NCBI RefSeq assembly: GCF_004214935.1
Contig: NZ_SFCC01000011.1
Location: 1 to 64,000, forward strand
DNA: 64,000 bases
From: Amycolatopsis suaedae
Lineage (GTDB): Bacteria; Actinomycetota; Actinomycetes; Mycobacteriales; Pseudonocardiaceae
Reading direction: 5' to 3'
Shown here: piece after piece, positions 1 to 7,890 of the stretch
Numbering within the stretch: position 1 is the first letter of the stretch
Layout: every line of letters starts with the position of its first letter
Notes under the pieces: model-generated
Seen by the model: only the letters and a program-made list of their open reading frames with translations
Database searches by the model: none
What the model was told of the DNA's origin: nothing
Translations under genes and position numbers: made by a program

Positions 1-103
1 GCCTGATCAGACCGGTGACAAACTCGATGGTGGACTTCGATACCGGCAGGGCGCTCTGGTAGACAGTGGGGCCGGAGCCCTCAGAGTGCTGATCTTGGGT
101 CAC
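1..103 (-). CDS. IS5-family-type transposase, N-terminal fragment (runs off the window)
   Basis: Only about 34 codons are inside the window. From a GTG at 103 the reverse strand reads a short polar leader and then VYQSALPVSKSTIEFVTGL, which resembles the first helix of the DDE transposases of actinobacterial IS5-group elements. In those proteins a sequence of the type YQxALPVSxxTxxxVxxLIR precedes the helix-turn-helix. The catalytic domain lies outside the window, so activity cannot be judged. No clear ribosome-binding site precedes the GTG. Family assignment rests on memory of these N-termini and is moderate. Confidence 0.5.
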   Translation of the reverse strand, partial: MTQDQHSEGSGPTVYQSALPVSKSTIEFVTGLIR

Positions 104-128
104 ATCTTGATCAACATCTGAGGGCTCC
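74..128. repeat. Perfect 12-bp inverted repeat at the IS edge
   Basis: GGAGCCCTCAGA at 74-85 pairs exactly with TCTGAGGGCTCC at 117-128. The loop contains a further TGATC/GATCA pairing. It overlaps the first codons of the transposase fragment, so it could be an IS-end hairpin that limits translation of the transposase or blocks read-in. Region 129-248 holds no other convincing gene. Confidence 0.6.
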
Positions 129-248
129 ACCTCGTTCCAGCGAGCACCGCTGACACCCCTCCACCCCGTTCCCGCGCAACGGTTACCGCGAATGTCACCG
201 CACTGACCAGCACAATCAGGATGAAAAATCCCCATTGGGGGACTTTCG

Positions 249-1481
249 TCAGGCCGCCAGCGCGACCGCGGGAGCCGGGGTGGCGACCGGCCGGATGGTG
301 TTGCGCAGCGCCCAGACCAGGGCGGCCAGCACCACACCGGCGGCGCCGGCGGCGAGGAACGACAGACCGGGCCCGCCGTGCTCGACCAGGTAGCCGCTGA
401 CCGACTGGCCACCGGCCAGGCCGAGCGTCACCGCCGTGATCAGCCAGCCGAACGCCTCCGCCGCGGTACCGGCTGGCGCGACCAGTTCGATCGTCGCCGA
501 GTGCGTGGTCGCCTGCGGCGCGATGAGCGCACCGGCCACCAGCATGGCCACCGCCATGCCCCACAGCTGCCCGGGCAGCGCCAGCACGGCCACCAGGACG
601 CTGAACCCGCCGAGCAGCACCGGCAGCCGCAGGTTGATGGCCTTCGGCCAGGGCCGCATGCTGTACGCGACGCCGAACGCCACCGAGGTGACCGACCAGG
701 CCGACAGCAGGATGCCGCCGAGCACGGGCGCACCGGACGCGGTCGCGGCGGCCGGGACGGCGACCTCGACGAACCCGATCACCACACCGAAGCCCAGCGC
801 GGCGACGGCCAGCGTCCGCATGCCGGGGCTGGCCAGCGCGCCGAGCAGCGGCTGGTCGACCCGCCGCTCGGGACGCCAGCCGCGGATCACCGGGCTGAGC
901 GCGAACGTCAGGGCGCCGATCAGCATCGTCGCGGCGCCGACGACCAGACCGGTTCCCGGCCACGGCGCGGCGACCAGCACGCCGGCCAGGCCAGGGCCGA
1001 GCACGAAGAAGACCTCCATGCTGATGGCCTCGTAGGACAGTGCCGCGTTGCGCACCGGACCGGACGGCAGCAGCCGCGTCCACAGCGCCCGCGACGCCGA
1101 CCCGACGGTCGGCTGGGTGACCCCGAGCAGCAGCGCCAGCGCGAACAGCAGCGGCGTGGCCGCGTGTGCCTCGATCGCGGTGACGAGCGCGGTGACGGCG
1201 CCGACGAACAGGCTCGACGTGGTCAGCAGCGGCCGGGTCGGGCCGAAGCGGTCGATCAGCCTGCCCTGCGTGACCCAGCCGAACGCGGAGCCGATGAGCG
1301 CACCGGCCGAGACCAGCCCGGCCGCGGCGAACGACCCGGTCTGCCGCTGGACGTACAGCAGCGCGGCGATGCCGATCATCGCGATCGGCAGCCTGGCCAG
1401 CAGCGATGCCACGGCGGGTCGACGTGCGGCGGGCACGGAAAGGACAGCCCGGTAGTCGGCCAGCGTGGTGCGTTCGGACAT
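249..1481 (-). CDS. MFS transporter (12-TM type, substrate unknown)
   Basis: This 410-aa protein has about twelve hydrophobic segments and the usual MFS loop after TM2 (GRLIDRFGPTRPLL, around residues 73-86), with a basic cytoplasmic linker after TM6 (RGWRPERR). It is expected to be an inner-membrane proton-driven exporter, as for most soil-actinomycete MFS proteins of this size. The ATG at 1481 is preceded by GGAGAG six bases upstream. It stands alone, with the IS fragment downstream and a strong palindromic operator just upstream. No regulator gene is adjacent, so the repressor must be encoded elsewhere or was lost. The substrate cannot be told from sequence. Confidence 0.85.
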   Translation of the reverse strand: MSERTTLADYRAVLSVPAARRPAVASLLARLPIAMIGIAALLYVQRQTGSFAAAGLVSAGALIGSAFGWVTQGRLIDRFGPTRPLLTTSSLFVGAVTALVTAIEAHAATPLLFALALLLGVTQPTVGSASRALWTRLLPSGPVRNAALSYEAISMEVFFVLGPGLAGVLVAAPWPGTGLVVGAATMLIGALTFALSPVIRGWRPERRVDQPLLGALASPGMRTLAVAALGFGVVIGFVEVAVPAAATASGAPVLGGILLSAWSVTSVAFGVAYSMRPWPKAINLRLPVLLGGFSVLVAVLALPGQLWGMAVAMLVAGALIAPQATTHSATIELVAPAGTAAEAFGWLITAVTLGLAGGQSVSGYLVEHGGPGLSFLAAGAAGVVLAALVWALRNTIRPVATPAPAVALAA

Positions 1482-1505
1482 CGCGATCTCTCCAGGAAGA
1501 ATGGG

Positions 1506-1542
1506 ACTCGCGTACCAGTATGCGACCGTGTGGTACGCGAGT
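1506..1542. promoter_or_regulatory. Palindromic operator upstream of the MFS transporter gene
   Basis: ACTCGCGTACCA (1506-1517) and TGGTACGCGAGT (1531-1542) form a perfect 12-bp inverted repeat with a 13-bp spacer. GTACCAGT also recurs directly at 1512-1519 and 1541-1548. The right size and position (25-60 bp upstream of the start) suggest a TetR- or MarR-type repressor site controlling the exporter. Confidence 0.6.
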
Positions 1543-1710
1543 ACCAGTCAATTTCCGGCGATCTGCGTCACCATGTCTCGGTTGGGTAACGGTCCGAGAT
1601 TCCTGCCCGGAATCGCGGAACAAATCAGGGTCTCAGGCGTCCTTGAGAGTGAAGGGCCTTGAAGTATGGGGTAGGGGTCGTGCGACAGTTGGTGACCCCC
1701 ACACAAATAA

Positions 1711-1760
1711 CGCTCCCTCCGGCACAAGGGTCGGGGCCTACGACCGGAGGGCGGGGAGCG
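1711..1760. terminator. Stem-loop between crp and the MFS gene (first of two)
   Basis: CGCTCCCTCCGG (1711-1722) can pair with CCGGAG...GGAGCG (1744-1760) with a small bulge. Together with the hairpin at 1791-1834 it forms a tandem pair downstream of crp. The gene-free stretch 1543-1851 otherwise shows no ORF I trust. Confidence 0.4.
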
Positions 1761-1790
1761 CGGGCTGTCGGGGGATGGTCTGCGCAAAGC

Positions 1791-1834
1791 ATGAGGGCCG
1801 GTGCGCCACGTCGGGGGTGGCGCCCGGCCCTCAT
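1791..1834. terminator. Strong hairpin terminator after crp
   Basis: ATGAGGGCCGG-T-GCGCCAC (1791-1809) pairs with GTGGCGC-C-CGGCCCTCAT (1817-1834) around a seven-base loop. It lies 18 bp beyond the crp stop codon. It lacks a T-tract, as is common in high-G+C actinobacteria. Confidence 0.7.
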
Positions 1835-1851
1835 GTCATGTCCGGGGGAAC

Positions 1852-2526
1852 TCAGCGAGCCCGTCGAGCCAGCCGCTCCGGGTCGAGGATCAGCACGCTC
1901 TTGCCCTCCAGGCGCAGCCAGCCGCGGTGCGCGAAGTCGGCGAGTGCCTTGTTGACGGTCTCCCTGGAGGCGCCGACGTACTGGGCGATCTCCTCCTGGG
2001 TGAGGTCGTGCGTCACCCGCAGCAGGCCCGCCTCCTGCGAGCCGAACCGCTGCGCGAGCTGCAGCAGCGCCCTGGCCACGCGGCCGGGAACGTCGGTGAA
2101 GATCAGCTCGGCCACCATGTTGTTGGTCCGCCGCAGCCTGCGGGCGACCACCCGCAGCAGCTGCTCGGCGATCTCCGGCCGGGTCGAGATCCACTGCCGC
2201 AGCGCGGGCCGGTCCATCGTCACGGCGCGCACCTCGGTGACCGTGGTCGCGCTCGACGTACGCGGGCCGGGGTCGAAGATCGACAGCTCACCGAACATGT
2301 CCGACGGGCCGAAGATCCCCAGCAGGTTCTCCCTGCCGTCGGCGGACTTGCGCCCGATCTTCACCTTGCCGGACTGGATGATGTACAGCTTGTCGCCGGG
2401 CTCGCCCTCGTTGAAGATCACGTGGCCACGGGGGAACTCCACGCTCTCCAAGGTCTGTGCAAGCGCCTCGGCCGCCGCCGGTTCCACACCCTGGAAGATG
2501 CCCGCGCGGGCCAGGGTCTCGTCCAC
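1852..2526 (-). CDS. crp: CRP/FNR-family cAMP-responsive global regulator
   Basis: This 224-aa protein is nearly colinear with M. tuberculosis Crp (Rv3676) and corynebacterial GlxR. An N-terminal cyclic-nucleotide-binding barrel (EGEPGDKLYIIQSGKVKIG; phosphate-binding cassette FGELSIFDPGPRTSSAT) is followed by a dimerisation helix and a C-terminal winged helix (LTQEEIAQYVGASRETVNKA). I chose the GTG at 2526 over the ATG at 2541 for two reasons: AGGAGG lies six bases before the GTG, and homologues begin with the same residues. It should bind TGTGA-N6-TCACA sites, and one candidate lies upstream of hppA at 36168. A -10 TACACT lies at 2595-2600 on the reverse strand, giving a leader of about 60 nt. 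Confidence 0.95.
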   Translation of the reverse strand: MDETLARAGIFQGVEPAAAEALAQTLESVEFPRGHVIFNEGEPGDKLYIIQSGKVKIGRKSADGRENLLGIFGPSDMFGELSIFDPGPRTSSATTVTEVRAVTMDRPALRQWISTRPEIAEQLLRVVARRLRRTNNMVAELIFTDVPGRVARALLQLAQRFGSQEAGLLRVTHDLTQEEIAQYVGASRETVNKALADFAHRGWLRLEGKSVLILDPERLARRAR

Positions 2527-2685
2527 CTCGTGCCTCCTCATCGTGTCGCGGCCGCATGCCTCGGGCGGGCAGCGTGCCGCGGATCACTTCGTGCAGTGTA
2601 GGGCGTGTCACCGAGTTCGGATCGTGGCTCGCCGTCCGGCGGACCAAGACACACCCCAACTGGACGATCTCGGTGACGGTGGAGC

Positions 2686-2937
2686 CTAACTCCGCACGCG
2701 TCGAGGCCGCAGCTTGGCTGCCCTTCCGCCCAGCCTGCGCAGCCGGAACAGCTCGAGCGCCCTGCCGATTCCGTGGCCGTGCAGGGCCCTCAGCTCGTTG
2801 GGCTGGGCCTGCTCGAGGAACTGTTCGACCTCTTCCTCCTGCACCGCGACGTGCCGCAGCCTGCTCTCCACCCGCTCCATGATGAGAGCGAAGAACATGA
2901 TGACGAGCGGCACGGCGATGACGAACCAGATAGTCAT
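2686..2937 (-). CDS. Small single-TM membrane protein (Rv3675-like)
   Basis: From the ATG at 2937 this encodes 83 aa. One N-terminal transmembrane helix (TIWFVIAVPLVIMFFALIM) is followed by a charged helix rich in Glu and Arg and a very basic C-terminus. The same position between crp and nth is occupied in mycobacteria by the small membrane protein Rv3675, so I treat it as the orthologous gene of unknown role. An in-frame GTG at 2958 is an alternative start. It lies upstream of crp on the same strand but 160 bp apart, with crp having its own -10 element. Confidence 0.7.
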   Translation of the reverse strand: MTIWFVIAVPLVIMFFALIMERVESRLRHVAVQEEEVEQFLEQAQPNELRALHGHGIGRALELFRLRRLGGRAAKLRPRRVRS

Positions 2938-3047
2938 TGACTCCAGATCCTCGCTCACTGCGTTCCAGCCCGCACGCTCCGCATTCGGCAGGCGTGTCGG
3001 GCGTGTCGGGCCGGATGGCTCCCGCACGGGCTGTCGGCTGGCGCCCG

Positions 3048-3053
3048 TAGGCT
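3048..3053 (+). promoter_or_regulatory. Leaderless -10 element of nth
   Basis: TAGGCT ends six bases before the GTG start of nth, so transcription is expected to start at or next to the start codon. No Shine-Dalgarno sequence is present. Confidence 0.55.
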
Positions 3054-3059
3054 AGCGGG

Positions 3060-3824
3060 GTGTCCTCCGGCGTTCGCAAAGCACCCCGCACAGCCGATGG
3101 CGAGAGCCGGCTGGCATTGGTGAGACGCGCACGGCGCATGAAACGTTGCCTCGACGAGATCTATCCGGACGCGCACTGCGAGCTGGACTTCACCACGCCG
3201 CTGGAACTGCTGGTCGCGGTGATCCTGTCCGCGCAGACCACCGACGTGCGCGTCAACCAGGTCACCCCGGCCCTGTTCGCGCGGTACCGCACGGCAGCCG
3301 ACTACGCCGGTGCCGACCGCACCGAGCTGGAGGAGTACCTGCGGCCGACCGGCTTCTACCGGGCCAAGGCCAACTCCCTGCTCGGTCTCGGTGCCGCGCT
3401 CGTCGAGCGGTTCGACGGCGAGGTGCCCGGCAAGCTGGCGGACCTGGTCACCCTGCCGGGGGTGGGTCGCAAGACGGCGAACGTCGTGCTCGGGGACGCG
3501 TTCGGCGTGCCCGGTATCACCGTCGACACCCACTTCGGCAGGCTGGTGCGCCGGTGGGGCTGGACCGACCTGGAGGACCCGGTCAAGGTGGAGCACGCGA
3601 TCGGCGAGCTGATCCCCCGCAAGGAGTGGACGCTGCTGTCGCACCGGACGATCTTCCACGGCCGCCGCGTGTGTCACGCCCGCAAACCGGCTTGCGGGGC
3701 CTGCCCGCTGGCGAAGGACTGCCCGTCTTACGGCACCGGGCCCACCGAGTTCGAGATCGCCGCCAAGCTGGTCAAGGGCGAGGAACGCGAGCACATCCTC
3801 GCCATGGTCGGTGGCGGCTCTTGA
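3060..3824 (+). CDS. nth: Endonuclease III (DNA glycosylase/AP lyase)
   Basis: This base-excision-repair enzyme removes oxidised pyrimidines and nicks AP sites. The 254-aa sequence has the helix-hairpin-helix LPGVGRKTANVVL with catalytic Lys138, the catalytic Asp156 in TVDTH, and a 4Fe-4S loop formed by Cys205, 212, 215 and 221 (spacing C-x6-C-x2-C-x5-C). The GTG start appears leaderless. Its stop codon overlaps the start of the TlpA-like gene (TTGA), and four genes through marP are chained by 4-nt overlaps, so they form one operon as in M. tuberculosis Rv3674c-Rv3671c. Confidence 0.95.
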   Translation: MSSGVRKAPRTADGESRLALVRRARRMKRCLDEIYPDAHCELDFTTPLELLVAVILSAQTTDVRVNQVTPALFARYRTAADYAGADRTELEEYLRPTGFYRAKANSLLGLGAALVERFDGEVPGKLADLVTLPGVGRKTANVVLGDAFGVPGITVDTHFGRLVRRWGWTDLEDPVKVEHAIGELIPRKEWTLLSHRTIFHGRRVCHARKPACGACPLAKDCPSYGTGPTEFEIAAKLVKGEEREHILAMVGGGS

Positions 3825-4408
3825 CCCGCGCGACCAGGTGGGCGCTGGTGGTCGGTGTGCTGGCACTGGCCGCCATCGTCGCGTTGCTGCCCCGCGACGA
3901 CCCGCAGCCCGCCACTGCGGCACCCGACCTCGGGCCGGCCAGGGCGGCCGCCGCACTGCCCCCGTGTGCCGCCGGTGCCGGACCGGCGGCGTTGCGCGGG
4001 GTCGCCACCCAGTGCCTCGGTGACGGGTCGCCGACCAACCTCGCCGCCGTGCTCGGCGGCGGTCCGACGCTGGTCAACCTGTGGGCGATCTGGTGCCAGC
4101 CGTGCCGTGCTGAACTGCCGGTCCTCGGCGCGTACGCCGCCGAACCCGGCGCCGCGCGGGTGGTCACCGTCCAGGTGCAGAGCAAGCAGGCCGACGGCCT
4201 GGCCCTGCTCCAGGAACTGGGCGTCCGGCTGCCGACCGTGCACGACGGCGAGGGCATGACCGGCCCGGTCCGCGACGCGCTGCGGATGCCGCCGCGACTG
4301 CCCGCGACGTTCGTCGTGCAGCCCGACGGCTCCGCGCGGCTGGTCGAGTCGACCCCGGTCCTGCACACCGTCGAGCAGGTGCGTGCGGCCGTCGGAGGTG
4401 CCAGGTGA
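3821..4408 (+). CDS. TlpA/ResA-like membrane-anchored thiol-disulfide protein
   Basis: A TTG start overlaps the nth stop codon and gives 195 aa. An N-terminal signal anchor (basic TRATR then a hydrophobic stretch, residues 8-24) is followed by a thioredoxin fold with the active-site WCQPC at residues 91-95 and a cis-Pro region near RLPATF. It should act outside the membrane in thiol redox chemistry, perhaps reducing disulfides during cytochrome or cell-envelope protein maturation. It is the counterpart of Rv3673c. Two extra cysteines (residues 49 and 65) before the active site might form their own disulfide. Confidence 0.85.
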   Translation: MTRATRWALVVGVLALAAIVALLPRDDPQPATAAPDLGPARAAAALPPCAAGAGPAALRGVATQCLGDGSPTNLAAVLGGGPTLVNLWAIWCQPCRAELPVLGAYAAEPGAARVVTVQVQSKQADGLALLQELGVRLPTVHDGEGMTGPVRDALRMPPRLPATFVVQPDGSARLVESTPVLHTVEQVRAAVGGAR

Positions 4409-5103
4409 TCGGTCCGCTGGTCGACCCGGAGACGGTGCCGGACTGGTTGCGGCAGCTGGTGGTGACCAGCCACGAGCTGGACTCGACGGCGTTCACCCGG
4501 TTCCGCCCGCCTCGGCTCGGCCGGACCCGCGACGCGGCGGTGCTGATGCTGTTCGGCGAGGGCCCGAGGGGCCCGGACGTCCTGCTGCTGCGCCGGTCGG
4601 ACAGCCTCGGCTCGCACGCGGGTCAGGTCGCGTTCCCCGGCGGCGGCGCCGACCCCGGCGACGAGAACCCGATCGCCACCGCGCTGCGGGAGGCCGAGGA
4701 GGAGACCGGCGTAGACCCGTCCGGCGTGCGGCCGGTCGCCGTGCTGCCCGAGCTGTACGTGCCGGTCTCGAAGTTCTCCGTCACCCCCGTGCTGGCGCAC
4801 TGGGTGAACCCGACGCCCGTTCGTGCCGTAGATCCAGGGGAGACCGCGGCGGTGGCCAGGGTGGCGGTCGCCGATCTGGTGGATCCGGCGAACCGCTTCC
4901 AGGTGCGGCGCCGCGGTTTCGGTTGGACCGGCCCGGCCTTCGACGTCGACGGACTGCTCGTGTGGGGTTTCACCGCGGGGGTGCTCTCGGTGTTGTTCGG
5001 GCTGGCAGGCTGGGAACGCGACTGGGACACCGGTGACGTCCGCGACCTCGACGAGGTGCTGACGCGGTTCGCCGAGACGGTGCGGGAGAGGGAGCAGGCG
5101 TGA
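4405..5103 (+). CDS. NUDIX hydrolase, CoA pyrophosphatase type
   Basis: This 232-aa protein begins with an ATGA overlap on the TlpA gene. It carries a complete Nudix box at residues 81-103 (G-x5-E-x7-REAEEETGV). The preceding GSHAGQVAFPGG corresponds to the UPF0035/CoA-pyrophosphatase signature of the NUDT7/CoAse subfamily. It is expected to hydrolyse CoA or a related nucleotide diphosphate in the cytoplasm with Mg2+ or Mn2+. It is the counterpart of Rv3672c and is translationally coupled with marP, whose GTG overlaps its stop codon. Confidence 0.9.
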   Translation: MIGPLVDPETVPDWLRQLVVTSHELDSTAFTRFRPPRLGRTRDAAVLMLFGEGPRGPDVLLLRRSDSLGSHAGQVAFPGGGADPGDENPIATALREAEEETGVDPSGVRPVAVLPELYVPVSKFSVTPVLAHWVNPTPVRAVDPGETAAVARVAVADLVDPANRFQVRRRGFGWTGPAFDVDGLLVWGFTAGVLSVLFGLAGWERDWDTGDVRDLDEVLTRFAETVREREQA

Positions 5104-6287
5104 ACTGGGTCGACGTTCTGGTGATCCTGCTGGCCCTGCTGGCCGCCGTCTCCGGTGCGCGGCAGGGCGTCGTGGTCGCGTTGCCCGCGTTCGTCGGGGT
5201 GCTGCTCGGTGCCATCGGCGGTATCCGGCTGGCTCCGCTGATCGTCGAGCTGTTCGACAACCCCGCGCTGCGGGTGGCGATGGTCGTGGCGACGGTGGTG
5301 TTCCTTGTCGCGCTCGGCGAGACGCTGGGCGTCTGGGCGGGCCGCAAGATCAAGAACCGGATCAACTCGCCGAAGCTGACCGGCGTGGACAACACACTCG
5401 GCGCCATCGTGCAGGGCGCGGTGGTGTTCGTGGTGGCGTGGCTGATCGCCGTGCCGCTCACCGGCGTCGCCGGGCTGCCGGGCCTGGCGCGGGCCATCAA
5501 CAACTCCGAGGTGCTCGGCGGCGTCGACCGGGTCATGCCGGATGCCGCGCAGGGCCTGCCCAACGAGCTGCGCAAGCTGCTCGACGCGTCCGGCTTCCCG
5601 TCGATCGTCGCGCCGTTCCAGCAGGCACCCAACGGTGCCGAGGTGGCCCCGCCCGATCCGAACCTGCAGGCCAGTGCCATCGTGCGGGAGCTGCGGCCGA
5701 GCATCGTGAAGATCCGCGGCAACGCGCCGTCCTGTTCGCGGGCGCTGGAAGGCACCGGCTTCGTCGTCGCGCCGCGGCGGGTGATGACCAACGCGCACGT
5801 CGTCGCGGGAACCGCCGAGACCGCCGTCGAGACGAGCGAGGGCAGGCTGCCGGCCAGGGTCGTCTACTTCGACCCGGGCACCGACGTCGCCATCCTCGCC
5901 GTGCCGAGGCTGGAGGCCGAGCCGCTGACGTTCGCCCCCGACCCGGCGCGGGCCGGTGACAACGCGATCGTGCTCGGCTACCCGCTGGACGGGCCGTACC
6001 ACGCGACGGCCGCGCGGGTGCGGCAGCGGATCAACCTGCGGGGACCGGACATCTACGAGGCCAACACCGTGCAGCGGGACGTGTTCACCGTGCGGGCCGG
6101 TATCCGCAGCGGCAACTCCGGCGGGCCGATGGTGGACCCGCAGGGCCGGGTGATCGGCGTGGTGTTCGGCGCGTCGGTCGAGGACCCGGACACCGGGTTC
6201 ACGCTGACCGCCGCCGAGGTCGAGCCCGAGGTCCGGGCCGCGCCCGGCTACGGCAGCGCGGTGAGCACCGGCCCCTGCGCGGCGTAG
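5100..6287 (+). CDS. marP: MarP-like membrane serine protease (acid/oxidative stress)
   Basis: The 395-aa protein has an N-terminal CvpA-like region with about four transmembrane helices (residues 1-120) and a periplasmic chymotrypsin-fold domain. The catalytic triad is visible as His233 (TNAHVV), Asp262 (GTDVAIL) and Ser340 (SGNSGGP). Cys212 and Cys393 match the regulatory disulfide pair described for M. tuberculosis MarP, which is needed for survival in acid. The GTG start overlaps the NUDIX stop (GTGA). It is the last gene of the nth operon and ends at the palindromic repeat that separates it from the converging ephE. Confidence 0.9.
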   Translation: MNWVDVLVILLALLAAVSGARQGVVVALPAFVGVLLGAIGGIRLAPLIVELFDNPALRVAMVVATVVFLVALGETLGVWAGRKIKNRINSPKLTGVDNTLGAIVQGAVVFVVAWLIAVPLTGVAGLPGLARAINNSEVLGGVDRVMPDAAQGLPNELRKLLDASGFPSIVAPFQQAPNGAEVAPPDPNLQASAIVRELRPSIVKIRGNAPSCSRALEGTGFVVAPRRVMTNAHVVAGTAETAVETSEGRLPARVVYFDPGTDVAILAVPRLEAEPLTFAPDPARAGDNAIVLGYPLDGPYHATAARVRQRINLRGPDIYEANTVQRDVFTVRAGIRSGNSGGPMVDPQGRVIGVVFGASVEDPDTGFTLTAAEVEPEVRAAPGYGSAVSTGPCAA

Positions 6288-6294
6288 AATTGTC

Positions 6295-6411
6295 CTCGCT
6301 CCGCTCGGACGCGGTCGGGCCCTTCAGTCGGCGTCTTCCCTCCTCGCCGTCGCTCGCTGCGCGAGCTTGGGGCTCGTCAGTCCAGACGCCGACGGCCCGA
6401 CCGGTGCGGGT
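6295..6411. repeat. Palindromic intergenic repeat, copy A (convergent terminator element)
   Basis: This 117-bp sequence is repeated almost unchanged at 16493-16614. It folds on itself: GGTCGGGCC and CGGCGTCT near the left pair with AGACGCCG and GGCCCGACC at the right, and an inner hairpin GCTCGCTGCGCGAGC sits in the loop. Both copies lie exactly between the stop codons of converging genes, which points to a bidirectional terminator that behaves as a small repetitive element. Confidence 0.75.
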
Positions 6412-6419
6412 CGGCCCTC

Positions 6420-7355
6420 TCATACCTTCGCCAGGAACTCCACTAGCGCCGCGCTGGTCGTCTCCGCCGCCTCCAGGTGGGGGTAGTGGCCGACGCCGGG
6501 CAGCTCCATGAACCGCGCGCCGGGCAGCCAGGGCGCCGACGCACGTGCCGTCGCGGGCAGGACACACGGGTCGTCGCCGCCGTGCAGTTGCAGCACCGGC
6601 AGATCCAGCGGCTTGTCGACGGCCGCTCGGAAACGCCTGCCCTCGCCGCGGAACTGCGAGCGGAACGCCCACCGGTAGTACTCCAGCGAACTGTGCGCCA
6701 CCCCGGGCACGCGCACGGCTTCGCGGAACCGCTCGGCGGCTTCGCTGAACTCCGCCGTCTTCGTCCACTCCGGACCGGACCACGCCCGCAGCAGCTCCGT
6801 CACGGCCGCGGCGCCGTCCCGGACGAGCCGCCGCTCCGGCGCCATCGGCACCTGGAAGCCGAAGAGGTGACCGATCGCGCGGGCCTGGTTCTCGTTACGC
6901 CGCAACAGAGACCGCCGCACCGCGGACTTCAGCGCGAGCGGGTGGGCCGCGCCGATCGTGCTCACCGAAAGGACCAGCCTCGGGTGCAGCGCCGCCGCCG
7001 TCACGCCGAGCATGCCGCCCCAGGCATGCCCGACCAGGTGCGCCCTGCGCTCGCCAACGGCCCGGATCAGCCCCGCGACGTCACCGGCGAGCGTCCAGGC
7101 GTCGTAGCCACGCGGTGGTTTGTCCGAATCGCCGTACCCGCGCAGGTCGACGGCAACCGCCCGGTAGCCGGTGTCGGCCAGCGCCGTCAGCTGGTGGTGC
7201 CAGGTCCACCAGAACTCCGCGAAACCGTGCAGCAGCAACACCATCGGCCCGCTGCCGGCCTCCGCGTAGTGCAGCCGGATGCCGTTGGCCGACACGTCAC
7301 GGTGCGTCCACGGGCCCTCGATGCGGACGACGTGCGGATCGGGTGCGTCCCGCAC
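6420..7355 (-). CDS. ephE: Alpha/beta hydrolase of the epoxide-hydrolase family (EphE-like), nucleophile lost
   Basis: This 311-aa alpha/beta hydrolase corresponds in position and sequence to Rv3670 (EphE). The oxyanion motif HGFAEFWW, the acid region GGDDPCVLP and the catalytic His in GVGHYPH are present. The nucleophile elbow reads GHAWGG (residues 109-114) where active epoxide hydrolases have GHDWGG. The codon is GCC, so Asp is replaced by Ala111. Classical epoxide hydrolysis would therefore not be expected, and the fold may have another role. The GTG start lies seven bases after the stop of the holin-like gene, so the two are probably cotranscribed. Confidence 0.85.
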   Translation of the reverse strand: MRDAPDPHVVRIEGPWTHRDVSANGIRLHYAEAGSGPMVLLLHGFAEFWWTWHHQLTALADTGYRAVAVDLRGYGDSDKPPRGYDAWTLAGDVAGLIRAVGERRAHLVGHAWGGMLGVTAAALHPRLVLSVSTIGAAHPLALKSAVRRSLLRRNENQARAIGHLFGFQVPMAPERRLVRDGAAAVTELLRAWSGPEWTKTAEFSEAAERFREAVRVPGVAHSSLEYYRWAFRSQFRGEGRRFRAAVDKPLDLPVLQLHGGDDPCVLPATARASAPWLPGARFMELPGVGHYPHLEAAETTSAALVEFLAKV

Positions 7356-7362
7356 TTCTCAG

Positions 7363-7857
7363 TCAGTCACGCGTGGCCGGCGCGGTGTCCGGCGTCTCGT
7401 CCCGCTGCGGCTTCAGCGCGGCGGCTGTCTCCTTCACGCTGTCGATCGTGCGCTGCGGTGCCCGGATCTTCTTCACCTTGAGGTAGCCGAGGAATCCGAA
7501 CAGGCCCGCGGTCAGCAGCATCAGCCCGAACACGATGGCGAACGCTGCCCACCGGAACAGCCACTCGGACAGCAGCTCACCCAGGAAGAAGAACAGGAAG
7601 AACGAGCTGTACAGGGCCACGACCAGCGCGACGATGAAGAAGACGCTGCCCTTGAGGGCCTTCTTCACCTCGCCGGTGATCTCGGACTTGGCCAGCTCGA
7701 CCTCGGCCCTGACCAGGGTCGACATGTGCTGGGTCGCGTCCTTGACCAGCGAGCCGATCGACTGGTCGCCGTTGCGGCCGGTGTCCTCCGACAGCGGGAG
7801 GTAGGGCACGGCCCCCATGCCGTCGGTCTCGTTGAGTCGGTGCTTGGGGCTGCTCAC
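7363..7857 (-). CDS. Phage-holin-like / Actinobacterial Holin-X membrane protein
   Basis: This 164-aa protein has an amphipathic N-terminal helix (SIGSLVKDATQHMSTLVRAEVELAKSE, given here only as the segment around residues 33-60) and two adjacent transmembrane helices (about 73-94 and 103-126). A basic C-terminal tail follows. That layout is typical of the Holin-X/Rv3669 family next to ephE in mycobacteria. The function is unknown; it is a small membrane scaffold or curvature protein rather than a proven holin. The ATG at 7857 begins the ephE transcription unit. Confidence 0.75.
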   Translation of the reverse strand: MSSPKHRLNETDGMGAVPYLPLSEDTGRNGDQSIGSLVKDATQHMSTLVRAEVELAKSEITGEVKKALKGSVFFIVALVVALYSSFFLFFFLGELLSEWLFRWAAFAIVFGLMLLTAGLFGFLGYLKVKKIRAPQRTIDSVKETAAALKPQRDETPDTAPATRD

Positions 7858-7890
7858 GGCCTCATCGTGCCACGCCCCGCCACCGAACGC

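Noticed and set aside
100..1623. 507-codon reverse ORF over the MFS gene
   Set aside because: It is the shadow of the transporter in another frame; the MFS protein frame has the membrane segments and ribosome-binding site.
2595..2620. CRP autoregulatory site at the crp promoter
   Set aside because: The GTGA and CAC elements there are seven bases apart instead of six and not symmetrical.
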